DNA of 64,000 nt from Candidatus Zixiibacteriota bacterium (GTDB lineage: Bacteria; Zixibacteria; MSB-5A5; GN15; JAAZOE01): assembly GCA_023138975.1 (NCBI GenBank), contig JAGLON010000043.1, forward strand, positions 1-64,000, written 5' to 3'. The notes under the pieces were generated by a model that saw nothing but the letters and a program-made list of their open reading frames with translations, was not told the origin of the DNA and searched no databases. Shown here piece after piece: positions 52,602 to 62,874 of this stretch. Numbering within the stretch: position 1 is the stretch's first letter; every line of letters begins with the position of its first letter. A program made the translations under genes and the position numbers.

Positions 52602-54407
52602 TTAGCGGGATGAATAGAAATCGTCAATATAGTCCTCGACTTCAGCACCGCCGATTAAATTAGCATACCATGAGTTCATAGTCTCGCTAACTTTTGAATT
52701 CAAAACAATAGTTTGAAGAGAATCCTTAACAGCTGTGTAGATCGTCAGGTCAGCACCCTTACGTTCAATAAGTTTGAACATGGCGTATCCTCTCTGGTAC
52801 CTGACAGGGGCAGAGTAGTCACCGGGGTTGTTCAGCGAGAACATTGTTCCGATAGCTAATTGATCCCGTCCGACTCCAGGAAGGAATCCGTCGCGAGCCA
52901 TGAGATTTGAAGTCGTAACGACTAAGCCAGCGTCTTTGGCGGCCAGAGCGAAGTCATTCCCGCTTTTCATGGTTTCGTAGGCTTTATTGATCTGTTCTTC
53001 GCACTTTTGCATCGCGATTTCTTTTTTTAGATCCTGTGTAACCTGATCTTTCACTTCATCAAGTGACGCAAAGCCGGCATCGATTTTTTCGGAAACTTTG
53101 ACGATGACAATACTGGCGCTGTTTTCATAAATATGCGAGATAGTACCGGCATCATTTTTGAAAGCAAATTTATTAATGCTGCGGTTATTACCAAGCTGTG
53201 GGATATTGCTTGATTCGGTGAATAACCCGGTGTTTTTAAGTTCGATTTTCATAGAATCCACAGCATAATCAAATGAGTTATCGTCGGCTAATGTCAAAAA
53301 CTCTTGTGCGTTTCGATATGCTAGGTTAGTCGTTTCTTCAGAAGCTTTAATTTTTAACAGAATGTGGCGAGCCTTAATTTCCTCGGTATCGTCCTTTTTG
53401 CGGCGATCATCAGCCTTAATTATATGCCAGCCGAACTTAGTCCGAACTGGTTCGGAAACTTCACCATTCTTCAGGGCAAACGCCGCATCATTAAAAGCCT
53501 CTACCATACGTCCGGGAGTAAACCATCCCAAGTCACCACCGTCCTTGGCCGAATTGTCTTCGGAATAGGCTATCGCTAACTCAGCAAAATCATCGCCGGC
53601 GTCAATTTGAGCTTTAATCTCAATGATATCCTGTTCAATAATATCCCAGTCTCTCTCACTGGGGTCTTTTGAAAACTCAACATAATCAACCGAGGCACGG
53701 GCATCGACTTCGTAGTTGTCTTTATACTCAGTGTAATAGTTCTGAATTTCCTCTTCGGATACATCTATTCCTTCTGTCATGAACGTGACATTAGAAATGT
53801 TGATAATATCGACTTTAGCCTTTTCGCTAGTTTTAGTAAAATAATCCTGAACTTCCTGCTCGCTGACTCGGACGGTAGAACTAATCTGGTTCTGGAGTTT
53901 CATCTTTGCCAGTTCGGGGCGATACATTGCCTCGACATTTTTCCAGTAAGCACCTGCCTCCGGGCTTGCCAGAGTACCGAAGTATTTCTGGTAATCAAAT
54001 TTATCATCAGTTTGGAAGGCTGGATTGGACTGCAAATCCTGAGGAGGATTAAACTTCAGGAACTGGTACCATTCTTCGTCGGAAACAGTAATTTTCCTTT
54101 TGGCAATTTCCTGAGAGAGGAGGTAGTCGGCGACAAACTGATCCCAGGCATCTTGGCGAAGCTGGCTCTCGACCACGGCATCCATTTCTTCATCACCTAG
54201 CTGAGCCTGCTTTTGACGATAAGCGCGGTCAACAAACGGTCGATATGATTGAATATCAATATCAGTGCCGTTAATGGTTCCTATAATGTTTTGTTCGGCT
54301 TTGCTTCGAGTGACATCAGCACCCCAGACTAAAATAATAGTACCGACAAACGCCACCAAAACAAAGTAGATTACTACTTTTCTGATTTTGCGAAAGCTAC
54401 TCAGCAT
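52602..54407 (-). CDS. PpiD/SurA-type peptidyl-prolyl isomerase, membrane-anchored
   Basis: This 601-residue periplasmic chaperone has one N-terminal membrane segment (VVIYFVLVAFVGTIILVWGA, residues 10-29), a SurA-type helical domain (about 45-200) and a parvulin domain (about 225-345) with GGDLGWFTPGRMVEAF and FGWHIIKA. A second, weaker rotamase-like segment (KARHILLKIKASEE) follows. AAGGAG precedes the ATG. It helps exported proteins fold before outer-membrane insertion, consistent with BamA and Skp in the same genome. Confidence 0.9.
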   Translation of the reverse strand: MLSSFRKIRKVVIYFVLVAFVGTIILVWGADVTRSKAEQNIIGTINGTDIDIQSYRPFVDRAYRQKQAQLGDEEMDAVVESQLRQDAWDQFVADYLLSQEIAKRKITVSDEEWYQFLKFNPPQDLQSNPAFQTDDKFDYQKYFGTLASPEAGAYWKNVEAMYRPELAKMKLQNQISSTVRVSEQEVQDYFTKTSEKAKVDIINISNVTFMTEGIDVSEEEIQNYYTEYKDNYEVDARASVDYVEFSKDPSERDWDIIEQDIIEIKAQIDAGDDFAELAIAYSEDNSAKDGGDLGWFTPGRMVEAFNDAAFALKNGEVSEPVRTKFGWHIIKADDRRKKDDTEEIKARHILLKIKASEETTNLAYRNAQEFLTLADDNSFDYAVDSMKIELKNTGLFTESSNIPQLGNNRSINKFAFKNDAGTISHIYENSASIVIVKVSEKIDAGFASLDEVKDQVTQDLKKEIAMQKCEEQINKAYETMKSGNDFALAAKDAGLVVTTSNLMARDGFLPGVGRDQLAIGTMFSLNNPGDYSAPVRYQRGYAMFKLIERKGADLTIYTAVKDSLQTIVLNSKVSETMNSWYANLIGGAEVEDYIDDFYSSR

Positions 54408-54610
54408 GTTTCATAACTCCTTTAAGAACCAGTGCCATCATCGCGGGATGGCAAAATCCGCCCTTAGGTTTTTCTCTCTCTTAATGAAATATTTAAGCCA
54501 CACAATATAGCCAATTCCGAAATCTTGGCAAGCCATTTTTCTTTTTTAAATATATAGTGAAAAGTAAAAAATTTAATTGCCCTCTTTGCGATTATTGTTA
54601 ACTTGGCGCA

Positions 54611-56878
54611 ATGTATCATTTTATAATCATATCGGTAGTTTGTTTCATTCTGTCCACATTATCTTTGGGCGCGGATGACTTCAGCGGTTCTTACAACTGG
54701 CCGCTCAAATTAAAAAAACAGTTCTCCTCCGGCTTCGGCGATGCCCGACCAGGCCGCTTCCATATGGGAGTAGATATCCGCACCAGCGGCAAAGAAGGCG
54801 CGATGGTTTTTGCCCCCGAGGACGGGTATGTATATAGGATAAAAACCTCATATGGCGGTTACGGCAAAGGCTTATATCTTCGGGGAAAATCCGGAAGGCT
54901 TTATGTTTTCGGACATTTGCAGAAATATAATTGGGATATAGGCACTTATTTACAAAAACGCCAGATTGAGTCGAAACGGTATTTTCAGGACATTTATCTT
55001 GATAAAAGTGAAATTCAGGTAAAAAAAGGTGATTTTATCGCTCGGACGGGGCAAACAGGGGCCGGGGCGCCCCATTTGCATTTTGAAATCCGAAATAAAA
55101 ATGGAATTCCAATAAATCCTTTATACTTCCCGGTGAAGTTTTCGGACAGAACCGCTCCAGCGTTTGAAGCTATCTGGATCAATTACGTGGATAATAAGAG
55201 ACTTTTCGATGATGGATTGAGAGAAAAGAAGCTATCGCCGGTTCGAGTCAACAAGACTCGTCGATTTATAATCGCTGACACTATTGTTGTACACGGCGAA
55301 TGCGCCATTCAGGCGGCGATATCGGATTATCTGGCCAAAGGTTCTTTTAAATTAGGACCATCCCGGATAAAATTGTTTATCGATGATTCCCTATATCATG
55401 AAGTTGACTATAGACAAATCCCATATGAGGAAAATCTATATAGTATCCTGGACAAAGATTTGCACCCATCAAAAAAAGAATTATTTAAACGGGTGTATAA
55501 TTTATATCGAAAGCCGGGAAATCTTTTTTCGGGCTATAATTCCTCAAAAGCGGGAAACGGGACATACTCTTCTGATGCCGATGGATTGCACAACGTCTAT
55601 ATTGAGGCAACCGATGCCTTCAATAATACGTCATCGTTGAGGTTTTCTTTTTACTACTTGAATACCGAAGACATTTTATTACCATTTAATCGAGCCACAT
55701 TAAGCGATTCGCTGCTGAGGTTTCAATTTGTTTCACCCGAAACTTCCAGCCTTTTCGATTCGGTTGTAATGTATCATCCCGATAACGATTCTTTGCCGAT
55801 TAGAGTTTTTCCTGAAATAACAATGACCGCAACGGCCATTGAGTTGACCGGAGATTTCTCGCAATGGACAAATTACATGTTGTCCTTCTATAAAAATGAG
55901 ATGGCTTATCCGCCTTATCTTTTTTCAACCGAAAGAGCAACTCCACTGGGACAAGCAGCATCTGTCTTTACAACCTATTCAATTCGAGATGGTGGTATTT
56001 TAGTAAATTCTCTGACGGCGGATCCGGAAATAAACTGGCTGATGGCAGAGGTCTCGGAAGATACTGAGAACAAGCGGTTGTTTTTTACAAATACCGGTAA
56101 TAATAGTTTTTCATTATTCTTTACTCCGGAAAAAGATTCAGAAATTCTGCGCTCGATTATCATTCGGGGGCCGGTCGGGTATAGGCCTGATACACTTCAT
56201 TTGAATGTACATATTGTAAGAAGCGGCGAGGAGGCATCATTGTCATTGAGGTCCGGTGTGGAGCTTTTCTTTGAATCACACGATTTATTTGATGACGCGC
56301 TCCTGGCTGTGTATGATACAATTATGGAATCACCTCAGTCGGGTGAATTTATCTATGGTCCGTATGTAATTGGTCCCGAAGCATATGATTTTGCGGATTG
56401 GGCACAGTTGGAAACAGATATTGGGGACGCTGCAAACCCTGAGAAGTGCGGCCTGTATGTATATAGTGAGAAAAAAGGCTGGTTATGGGCCGGGGGAGAG
56501 TATGATCCCGCTACGGGGTTATTGCGTTCCAAATTAGGCGGTACGGGAATTATCGCGGTAATCAGCGATACGGTCGCTCCGAGAATCCTTGATCTAAACA
56601 TTACTGACGGCCGCGCAATTAAGATTAGCCATCCTGAGATTACTTTCCGTTTGGATGATGAGCTTTCCGCGATTGAAAATGATTTGAATTTCAACGTATC
56701 CATTGACAATAAATGGCTTTCTCCGGAATATGACCCGGAACGGAAGACATTCCGCTCCAAGACATATTGGAGGTTAAGTCCGGGGAGGCATACTTTAATA
56801 ATAGAGATAACTGATAGGTGCGGGAATAAATTTTCTCACCAGAGTAAATTCCGTGTTCGTGCCAAACCGGGACCGTAA
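54611..56878 (+). CDS. M23 metallopeptidase with a long C-terminal extension
   Basis: This 755-residue secreted protein has a signal peptide (residues 3-20). An N-terminal M23/LytM-type domain has all zinc and active-site residues: His51 and Asp55 in FHMGVDI, His102 in VFGHLQK, and His155/His157 in APHLHFEI. Such domains cut peptidoglycan cross-bridges. The remaining 580 residues are beta-rich with Ig-like segments (for example FRLDDELSAI and HTLIIEITDRCGN) and may bind the cell wall or partner proteins. The start codon has no clear ribosome binding site. The HEXXH peptidase gene follows directly. Confidence 0.9.
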   Translation: MYHFIIISVVCFILSTLSLGADDFSGSYNWPLKLKKQFSSGFGDARPGRFHMGVDIRTSGKEGAMVFAPEDGYVYRIKTSYGGYGKGLYLRGKSGRLYVFGHLQKYNWDIGTYLQKRQIESKRYFQDIYLDKSEIQVKKGDFIARTGQTGAGAPHLHFEIRNKNGIPINPLYFPVKFSDRTAPAFEAIWINYVDNKRLFDDGLREKKLSPVRVNKTRRFIIADTIVVHGECAIQAAISDYLAKGSFKLGPSRIKLFIDDSLYHEVDYRQIPYEENLYSILDKDLHPSKKELFKRVYNLYRKPGNLFSGYNSSKAGNGTYSSDADGLHNVYIEATDAFNNTSSLRFSFYYLNTEDILLPFNRATLSDSLLRFQFVSPETSSLFDSVVMYHPDNDSLPIRVFPEITMTATAIELTGDFSQWTNYMLSFYKNEMAYPPYLFSTERATPLGQAASVFTTYSIRDGGILVNSLTADPEINWLMAEVSEDTENKRLFFTNTGNNSFSLFFTPEKDSEILRSIIIRGPVGYRPDTLHLNVHIVRSGEEASLSLRSGVELFFESHDLFDDALLAVYDTIMESPQSGEFIYGPYVIGPEAYDFADWAQLETDIGDAANPEKCGLYVYSEKKGWLWAGGEYDPATGLLRSKLGGTGIIAVISDTVAPRILDLNITDGRAIKISHPEITFRLDDELSAIENDLNFNVSIDNKWLSPEYDPERKTFRSKTYWRLSPGRHTLIIEITDRCGNKFSHQSKFRVRAKPGP

Positions 56879-56880
56879 TA

Positions 56881-57798
56881 ATGCCGCGTTTTTTGATTTA
56901 TGTTTTTGTTGTTTTTATAGTTGGATTTGCTTCGGCCGAATCTATCCGAATTACAGCCGATATTCCCGGTGATTCAGCTTATGCCGATTCGGTAATAAAC
57001 GTTACTCATCAACGGCTGGTATCTTTGCTGGGTGCTATCCCTGCTGACTCACTGCATGTTTATATAGTTGATACGCAGGAGCGTTTCGATAGTCTATCGG
57101 GAGGGTACGTTCCGGATTGGGGAGCCGGTGTCGCGATTCCTTTGCGTCGTTTGATTGTTATAAAATCACCTTTAATCATGACCGGTGACAAAACTCTCGG
57201 CGAGTTAGTCGCCCATGAATACACGCATATTATAGTGGCCCGAAAGACTAAATATCGCCCAATTCCTCGCTGGATGAATGAGGGGATGGCCATGTATTTC
57301 TCAACGGAATGGGATTGGCACGATAATATGGCTGTTGGAATGGCGGTTTTATTCGGATATACCGTCAAACTAAAGGACATCGAAAAGCTAAATCGTTTTA
57401 CGCATAATAGGGCGGAGACAGCTTATGCCGAGTCGTATCTGGCGTTCGATTTATTCTTAGATTCATATGGAAATGACGGATTACAGATTTTTCTTGAGAA
57501 TATTGCAAAACGAAGAAAAGTTAATCATTGCTTTGTGCTTGCCACTGGTTCTGACTATCTTAACTTCGAAAAGGAATTTGCTGATTTTTTATATGGGAGA
57601 TATAATGTGCTGGCTCTAATATTTAACAGTAATATAATATGGTTGTTGCTGGCGTTTGTTATTATCATTGGATTTATTATTAACAGAGTGAAACGCAAAT
57701 CACGGATGCGGGAATTAGACGAGTATGATAGTTTGCATTCGACTGATTTTGATTATGGGGAAGTGGAAAAGCCCGATGAAGATAAGCCATGGGATTGA
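56881..57798 (+). CDS. membrane-bound zinc peptidase (peptidase MA-like, HEXXH)
   Basis: This 305-residue protein has a signal peptide (ending GFASA) and a gluzincin-type active site: HEYTH (residues 112-116) with the third ligand Glu134 in RWMNEGMAMYF. A C-terminal membrane segment (NIIWLLLAFVIIIGFII, about residue 250-267) tethers it. The family is linked to processing of envelope proteins. It starts two bases after the M23 gene's stop codon and overlaps the LpxL-type gene, so the three form an operon. Confidence 0.87.
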   Translation: MPRFLIYVFVVFIVGFASAESIRITADIPGDSAYADSVINVTHQRLVSLLGAIPADSLHVYIVDTQERFDSLSGGYVPDWGAGVAIPLRRLIVIKSPLIMTGDKTLGELVAHEYTHIIVARKTKYRPIPRWMNEGMAMYFSTEWDWHDNMAVGMAVLFGYTVKLKDIEKLNRFTHNRAETAYAESYLAFDLFLDSYGNDGLQIFLENIAKRRKVNHCFVLATGSDYLNFEKEFADFLYGRYNVLALIFNSNIIWLLLAFVIIIGFIINRVKRKSRMRELDEYDSLHSTDFDYGEVEKPDEDKPWD

Positions 57799-58696
57799 AT
57801 ACGCGCTTACCCGGATAATATCCGCGATTTTTCGAATACTACCGAGAAACGCGGCAATTATCCTCGGTGACAGAATTGGGCGCGCCACTGATAACATTTG
57901 GCTTTCCCGCCATAAAGTAATAATTAATAATTTAAAAATCGCGTTTGGAGATTCGCTAGATGACGCCAAGCGCGACGAAATAGCCCGCGATGTTTTTGGC
58001 AATATTGGAAAAACCCTGGCTGAAGTGAGCCGGTTCTCGATTACCTCGAAAGAAGAAACTCTCAAAACTGTAGGCTGTAAAAGTCTGGATGTGATTCAAG
58101 AAGTTATTGACTACGGTAAGGGAGGAATAATTACCGGAAGTCACTTTGGTAATTGGGAATTAGTGGGAGCATACCTTAACTTCTGTGAGTACCCGGTAGA
58201 TTTCCTGGTTCGCAGTCAGCATAATAAACTGGTCGATAAGTACTTGACTGAATTGCGTAAAGCCAGCGGCGCCAGGGTTATTCAGTCGGACGAAAGCGGA
58301 GGGATGAAGGAAATTCTTCGAGCTTTAAAAAACAATCGTCAGATTTGTATGGTTTCCGATCAACATGCCGGTTCTCAAGGAATTATAATAAACTTTTTTG
58401 GCCGTCCGGTCTCTGTACCTCGTGCTCCGGCGACGCTGTCAGTGAGAACGGGCGCTCCTATCATTACTGGATATATTCTCAGGAATGATGATAATACCCA
58501 TTCTTGTGAATTTGAAAAGCCGCTTTACCCTGATATGGAGGCGGATAAAGACGAGGAAATCTACCGTCTGACAAAGATTTATACAAATCGCATTGAAGCT
58601 TCTATTCGCGCTTATCCGTCATTCTGGTTATGGACTCACCGGCGCTTTAAATATAAGCCAGACACGAAACTATCAGAAGGTTCATTCGTAGAATAG
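57776..58696 (+). CDS. lipid A biosynthesis acyltransferase (HtrB/LpxL family)
   Basis: From the ATG at 57776 the product is 306 residues. It is a membrane-associated acyltransferase with the catalytic HX4E motif in GSHFGNWELVGA and a C-terminal YPSFWLWTHRRFKY segment typical of LpxL/LpxM. It transfers a secondary acyl chain to lipid A. The start lies 23 bases inside the end of the preceding peptidase gene, so coupling is likely. An upstream in-frame ATG would deepen the overlap. Confidence 0.92.
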   Translation: MKISHGIEYALTRIISAIFRILPRNAAIILGDRIGRATDNIWLSRHKVIINNLKIAFGDSLDDAKRDEIARDVFGNIGKTLAEVSRFSITSKEETLKTVGCKSLDVIQEVIDYGKGGIITGSHFGNWELVGAYLNFCEYPVDFLVRSQHNKLVDKYLTELRKASGARVIQSDESGGMKEILRALKNNRQICMVSDQHAGSQGIIINFFGRPVSVPRAPATLSVRTGAPIITGYILRNDDNTHSCEFEKPLYPDMEADKDEEIYRLTKIYTNRIEASIRAYPSFWLWTHRRFKYKPDTKLSEGSFVE

Positions 58697-58818
58697 TATG
58701 TGATGCAGGTGCAAGGTGGTTTGTGATGTCTAAAAGTCGTTTAATGCCGTTTGCGAAGTGAACGATTTCATTCTCCAATCCATACTTTTATAAGTTAGTT
58801 TGCACGAGAGAGGATAAC

Positions 58819-60063
58819 GTGAAAAAATATCTAATTATTGGCGGTGCGGTAGTTATCGTTATAATTGCGGTTATTCTGTTTAATATCGGCGGAGTAAGCG
58901 CGAATATCCCAACCACGAATGTGACCAAGGGCGACTTTATTGTATCTCTGTCCGAAAACGGACGCCTCGACGCAATGCGTTCCATGACTCTTTCCGCTCC
59001 TCGAATTCGGGGCGGTCTTCAAATTGTAAAATTGGCCGATGAAGGCACGATGGTTAAAGAGGGCGATTTTATTGCTCAGTTTGATCCGACCGAACAGCAG
59101 AATAAACTACGGGATGCCAAAGCGGAATTGAAAATCGCTGAAGCCAATCTTGATCGTGCTAATGCGCAATTGGAGATGGATCTCAAACAGCTTGAACTCG
59201 ATCTTAAAAAATCGGAGCGAGTTTTTAGCGAAAGCCGTTCAGAAGCGCCGTTGATATTAAAAGAGGCTGAGATGGCTCTTGATCTTGCTCATCTGACTTT
59301 TGAGCAAAAAAGGCAAATATTAAAGGCTGATATTCAGAAAACGCAAGTTGAGGTTGATAAGGCAAATGATAAGAAAGACCAGGCCACACGTGATCTTGAG
59401 AAAATGACTTTAACCGCGCCGATTCCGGGGTTGGTTGTTTATTTGGAAATCTGGAAAGGCGGTTCAATGTCCAAGGTGCAGGAAGGGGATAATCCTTGGG
59501 GCGGACAGGGACTCGTGAATCTTCCTGATTTATCAACGATGATAGTGGAGACCACTGTTTCTGAGGTGGATGTTTCCAAAATTGAAAAAGGTCAGAAAGT
59601 AAATCTAACTTTGGACGCTATTCCCGGTCCGGTTTTCACAGGTACGGTAAATGATATCAGCACTCTTGCTCACCGTAAGGAGCGCGGTTCACAGATAAAT
59701 GTATTTGACATTGAGGTTCTCATTGATTCAACTGACGAGCGATTGAAACCGGGGATGTCGGCTAAAGTCGATATTATTACCGGTGAGTTCACCGATGTAC
59801 TTTCAGTTCCGATTGAAGCGGTTTTTGATCGTGATGATACGACCATTGTTTATTCCAAAAGCGGTAAGGAAATACCGGTGGCTTTGGGGGTCCGCAACGA
59901 TATGTCGGTGATTATATCATCCGGTCTCAATGAGGGCGATGAGATAAGTTTGCTTGATCCCAATCGAAAAATAGAGGACCAGCAATCACCACAGAATGAG
60001 TCCAAGAAAAGAACAAAGAAAAAAAGCAGTAGTTCACAAACAACGGTTATCATCGGGGGTTAA
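58819..60063 (+). CDS. periplasmic adaptor protein, HlyD/MacA family
   Basis: This 414-residue membrane fusion protein has an N-terminal membrane anchor (residues 4-25), a split lipoyl domain, a long coiled-coil hairpin (about residues 85-190) and beta-barrel domains (VNLTLDAIPGPVFTGTV and KPGMSAKVDIITGEF). It starts with GTG behind GAGAGGATAAC. It links the inner-membrane permease at 60064 with the TolC-family protein at 61366. A Ser/Lys-rich tail (KKRTKKKSSSSQTT) is unusual for the family. Confidence 0.92.
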   Translation: MKKYLIIGGAVVIVIIAVILFNIGGVSANIPTTNVTKGDFIVSLSENGRLDAMRSMTLSAPRIRGGLQIVKLADEGTMVKEGDFIAQFDPTEQQNKLRDAKAELKIAEANLDRANAQLEMDLKQLELDLKKSERVFSESRSEAPLILKEAEMALDLAHLTFEQKRQILKADIQKTQVEVDKANDKKDQATRDLEKMTLTAPIPGLVVYLEIWKGGSMSKVQEGDNPWGGQGLVNLPDLSTMIVETTVSEVDVSKIEKGQKVNLTLDAIPGPVFTGTVNDISTLAHRKERGSQINVFDIEVLIDSTDERLKPGMSAKVDIITGEFTDVLSVPIEAVFDRDDTTIVYSKSGKEIPVALGVRNDMSVIISSGLNEGDEISLLDPNRKIEDQQSPQNESKKRTKKKSSSSQTTVIIGG

Positions 60064-61353
60064 GTGGATTACGCAAAAGTTACATCGGTCTCTATAGAGT
60101 CGCTCCTTTCTCATAAAATCCGAACGTTCCTGACGATGCTCGGAATCATTTTTGGAGTCGCCGCGGTTATTGCCATGCTATCAATTGGCGAGGGCGCCAA
60201 ACAGGATGCGCTGGAACAAATCGAAGTTCTCGGGATGAGCAACATTATCGTCGAAGGAGTCATTCCCGGTGATGATGGCGGTTCGGATATTGTCGGCGGA
60301 AGATCTCCCGGTCTGAAAATTTCCGATGCGGAGAACTTGGCATTGTTTACCGGTTTGTTTGATCGCATAGTAATTAGCCAAATACTGGACGAAATGACCG
60401 TTTACTATTCTGATAAAGACGCTGCCTCTAAAGTTATTGCGACATCACCTTCCTATCTTGCGACAATGAACCTGACCATGAAAGAAGGAATCTTCATCCG
60501 TCCGATTGATATCGAAGATAATACTCAGGTGTGTGCCATTGGAACGAACATCAAAAGTGAGTTGTTTTCTTTTAGTGACGCAATCGGCAAACAGATACGG
60601 ATCCAGGATCTCTATTTTACTATTATTGGAGTCGTCGACGAAAAAAGTGTTGGCTCAACATCAATAGAGGGGATGGACATTGGTAATATAAATGACAATA
60701 TTTACATTCCAATTTCTGTCTGTCAAAAGAAGATTTATCGAAGCAGCGACTATGCGGCTTCTCGATCAGGTATGGGGAACGAGGCCGAATTACAGTTTAA
60801 TCGAGATGAAATAGATCAGATTGTTCTTAAGGTCAAAGAGGGACAGGATATAACAACCGTAGCGGCATTGGTTGAGGATGTCATGAGCCGCCGTCACCGG
60901 GAGGTTCCGGATTTTAAGGTTATCATCCCTGAAGCGCTTTTGGCGCAGAGCCAGGCGACTCAGCGGATTTTTAATATAGTCATGGGAGCTATCGCCGGAA
61001 TATCTTTATTAGTTGGCGGTATCGGCATCATGAATATCATGCTCGCATCGGTTCTTGAACGGACTCGCGAGATAGGCATTCGGCGGGCGGTCGGAGCGTC
61101 ACAGATGGATATCATGAGCCAATTTTTGATTGAAGCCGTGATGATTTGCCTGATCGGGTGCATCATAGGTGTTGGTGCCGGACTGGGGTTGGCCAAAGGG
61201 ATTTCGACTTACGCCGACTGGCGGACGATTATTTCTTATTTTTCAATATTTTTAGCGGTTGGTGTTTCTACTGCGGTAGGACTTGTATTCGGATTTTTCC
61301 CGGCCAAAAAAGCGGCGGCATTGGATGTTATCGAATCCCTTCGATATGAATAA
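60064..61353 (+). CDS. ABC transporter permease, MacB/FtsX type
   Basis: This 429-residue permease has a first membrane segment (TFLTMLGIIFGVAAVIAML), a periplasmic MacB-type domain (about residues 50-270) and three C-terminal segments of the FtsX domain, including the conserved ERTREIGIRRAVGAS. Unlike MacB it has no N-terminal ATPase domain, and no ATPase gene is adjacent. It starts with GTG right after the stop codon of the adaptor gene. With the adaptor and TolC homologue it should form a tripartite exporter once an ATPase joins. Confidence 0.93.
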   Translation: MDYAKVTSVSIESLLSHKIRTFLTMLGIIFGVAAVIAMLSIGEGAKQDALEQIEVLGMSNIIVEGVIPGDDGGSDIVGGRSPGLKISDAENLALFTGLFDRIVISQILDEMTVYYSDKDAASKVIATSPSYLATMNLTMKEGIFIRPIDIEDNTQVCAIGTNIKSELFSFSDAIGKQIRIQDLYFTIIGVVDEKSVGSTSIEGMDIGNINDNIYIPISVCQKKIYRSSDYAASRSGMGNEAELQFNRDEIDQIVLKVKEGQDITTVAALVEDVMSRRHREVPDFKVIIPEALLAQSQATQRIFNIVMGAIAGISLLVGGIGIMNIMLASVLERTREIGIRRAVGASQMDIMSQFLIEAVMICLIGCIIGVGAGLGLAKGISTYADWRTIISYFSIFLAVGVSTAVGLVFGFFPAKKAAALDVIESLRYE

Positions 61354-61365
61354 CTTGGAGATACT

Positions 61366-62874
61366 ATGCGAAGCATATTAACTATAAATTTCTTTGTCCT
61401 TATCTTACTGTTCACTTTTTCCAGCGTTTTTGCTCAGGAAATAACTCTTGAAGAAACATTGACCCGTTTATTGGACAGCAGTACCCGGGGACAAATCATC
61501 AAAGGCCAGTTCGAAGTATCTGAAGCTAAATTCAATGCGGAAAAAATCGGGTATTATTTGCCGGAGATTTCGCTCAAATCGACAATACCATCCATTACAG
61601 AATTTGAAAGATTCGGTCGTATCGGAAGTATTCAGGATCCGTTAGTCTATACGTCTCGAACATCTTCCAGATTGTCAAACATCGAATTAAAACAAAAGAT
61701 TGTAACAGGGGGCGATCTGTCAATCACCGGTAACTATGTTTGGAGTGATTATAAGGCTCCAAACCAATTTGTTTATACCGACGGTCAATATATTGTTCCC
61801 TCTCGAACCAAGACTACTGGGAGTAACATAAGACTTGCGCTGTCGCATCCAATCTTTAACACTTCATCTACACGTTCGGCCTATAATTCGGCACGCGACA
61901 ATTTGCAGCAAGCGCAGATACAATGGCTGGTTGATCAGGCCGAGTTAAAGAAAGAGGGAGTCACTAAATATATTGATTTGCTTGTAGCTGATTTAGATAA
62001 AGATATTGCCAAGAACAATAGCATGAAAGCTGACATTGTAACTCATTGGGATTCCGTCATGTATGCCGATAGTGTGCTGACTGAAGAGAAATATGTTGAA
62101 AGTAAATCAGACCGTTTAGAGAAAAAGTTGGCTTTATATGACACTGAAGCTTCTTACGAAGAAAAGCTTAGTGAATTCAAACATATACTTGACTTAAAAG
62201 CTTCCCAGGCTGTAACTCTTTCTGTACCGTCAACACCGGCATTGCCAACGGCAAGCAGAACTCAATGGCTGAAGGCTAATGCAGAATTTTCGAGTGAAAC
62301 ACTTTTAGCTAAAAAGAAGATGGAAATCTCAGAACGGGAATTAAAAAACACTCGCACAGGTGGTGGGTTAAACGGATCGGTAAATCTTTCATATGAAATA
62401 GGTGATGAGGAAACTGATTATTCAAAGACCCTTGTTATACCTGAACAAAATGTTGACACTACTTTTACAAGTTTTACAAAAAACCCTACATCAGACTGGC
62501 GGATTTCACTGGAATTATCGTATCCTCTCTGGGACGGCGGTGCCTCAAAAGCTAATGTCCGATCAAGTGAACTGGCGTATGAATCTTCTCGTTTGGAATA
62601 CCTTGCCGCTCAACGCAATGCTAAAACCAAGATGGAAATCGCTATTAAGCGAATGGAAATCAACTCTTCCAAGCTCCAGTTACTCGAAGATGAACTTGTT
62701 CTGGCCGAAAAGAAACTCCAGGATGCGCAAGATAAATTCGAGGAAGGCATAATTTCTGAAAGCACTCTGCTTGAAAATCGTGTATATTATCTCGAAGCGG
62801 CCAAGAGTCGTTTAACGACATTGAAGAATTATTATCACGATTTGATCGATTTGGAAAAAACGGAAACTCCGTAA
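61366..62874 (+). CDS. TolC-family outer-membrane efflux protein
   Basis: This 502-residue protein has a signal peptide (residues 1-23, ending VFA) and the two OEP repeats with long alpha-helical hairpins. The second repeat includes WRISLELSYPLWDGGASKANV and the coiled-coil LELLEDELVLAEKKLQDA-type stretch near residue 450. It forms the outer-membrane channel for the adaptor and permease upstream. GGAG precedes the ATG. The next gene, a heptosyltransferase, starts right after its stop codon. Confidence 0.92.
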   Translation: MRSILTINFFVLILLFTFSSVFAQEITLEETLTRLLDSSTRGQIIKGQFEVSEAKFNAEKIGYYLPEISLKSTIPSITEFERFGRIGSIQDPLVYTSRTSSRLSNIELKQKIVTGGDLSITGNYVWSDYKAPNQFVYTDGQYIVPSRTKTTGSNIRLALSHPIFNTSSTRSAYNSARDNLQQAQIQWLVDQAELKKEGVTKYIDLLVADLDKDIAKNNSMKADIVTHWDSVMYADSVLTEEKYVESKSDRLEKKLALYDTEASYEEKLSEFKHILDLKASQAVTLSVPSTPALPTASRTQWLKANAEFSSETLLAKKKMEISERELKNTRTGGGLNGSVNLSYEIGDEETDYSKTLVIPEQNVDTTFTSFTKNPTSDWRISLELSYPLWDGGASKANVRSSELAYESSRLEYLAAQRNAKTKMEIAIKRMEINSSKLQLLEDELVLAEKKLQDAQDKFEEGIISESTLLENRVYYLEAAKSRLTTLKNYYHDLIDLEKTETP

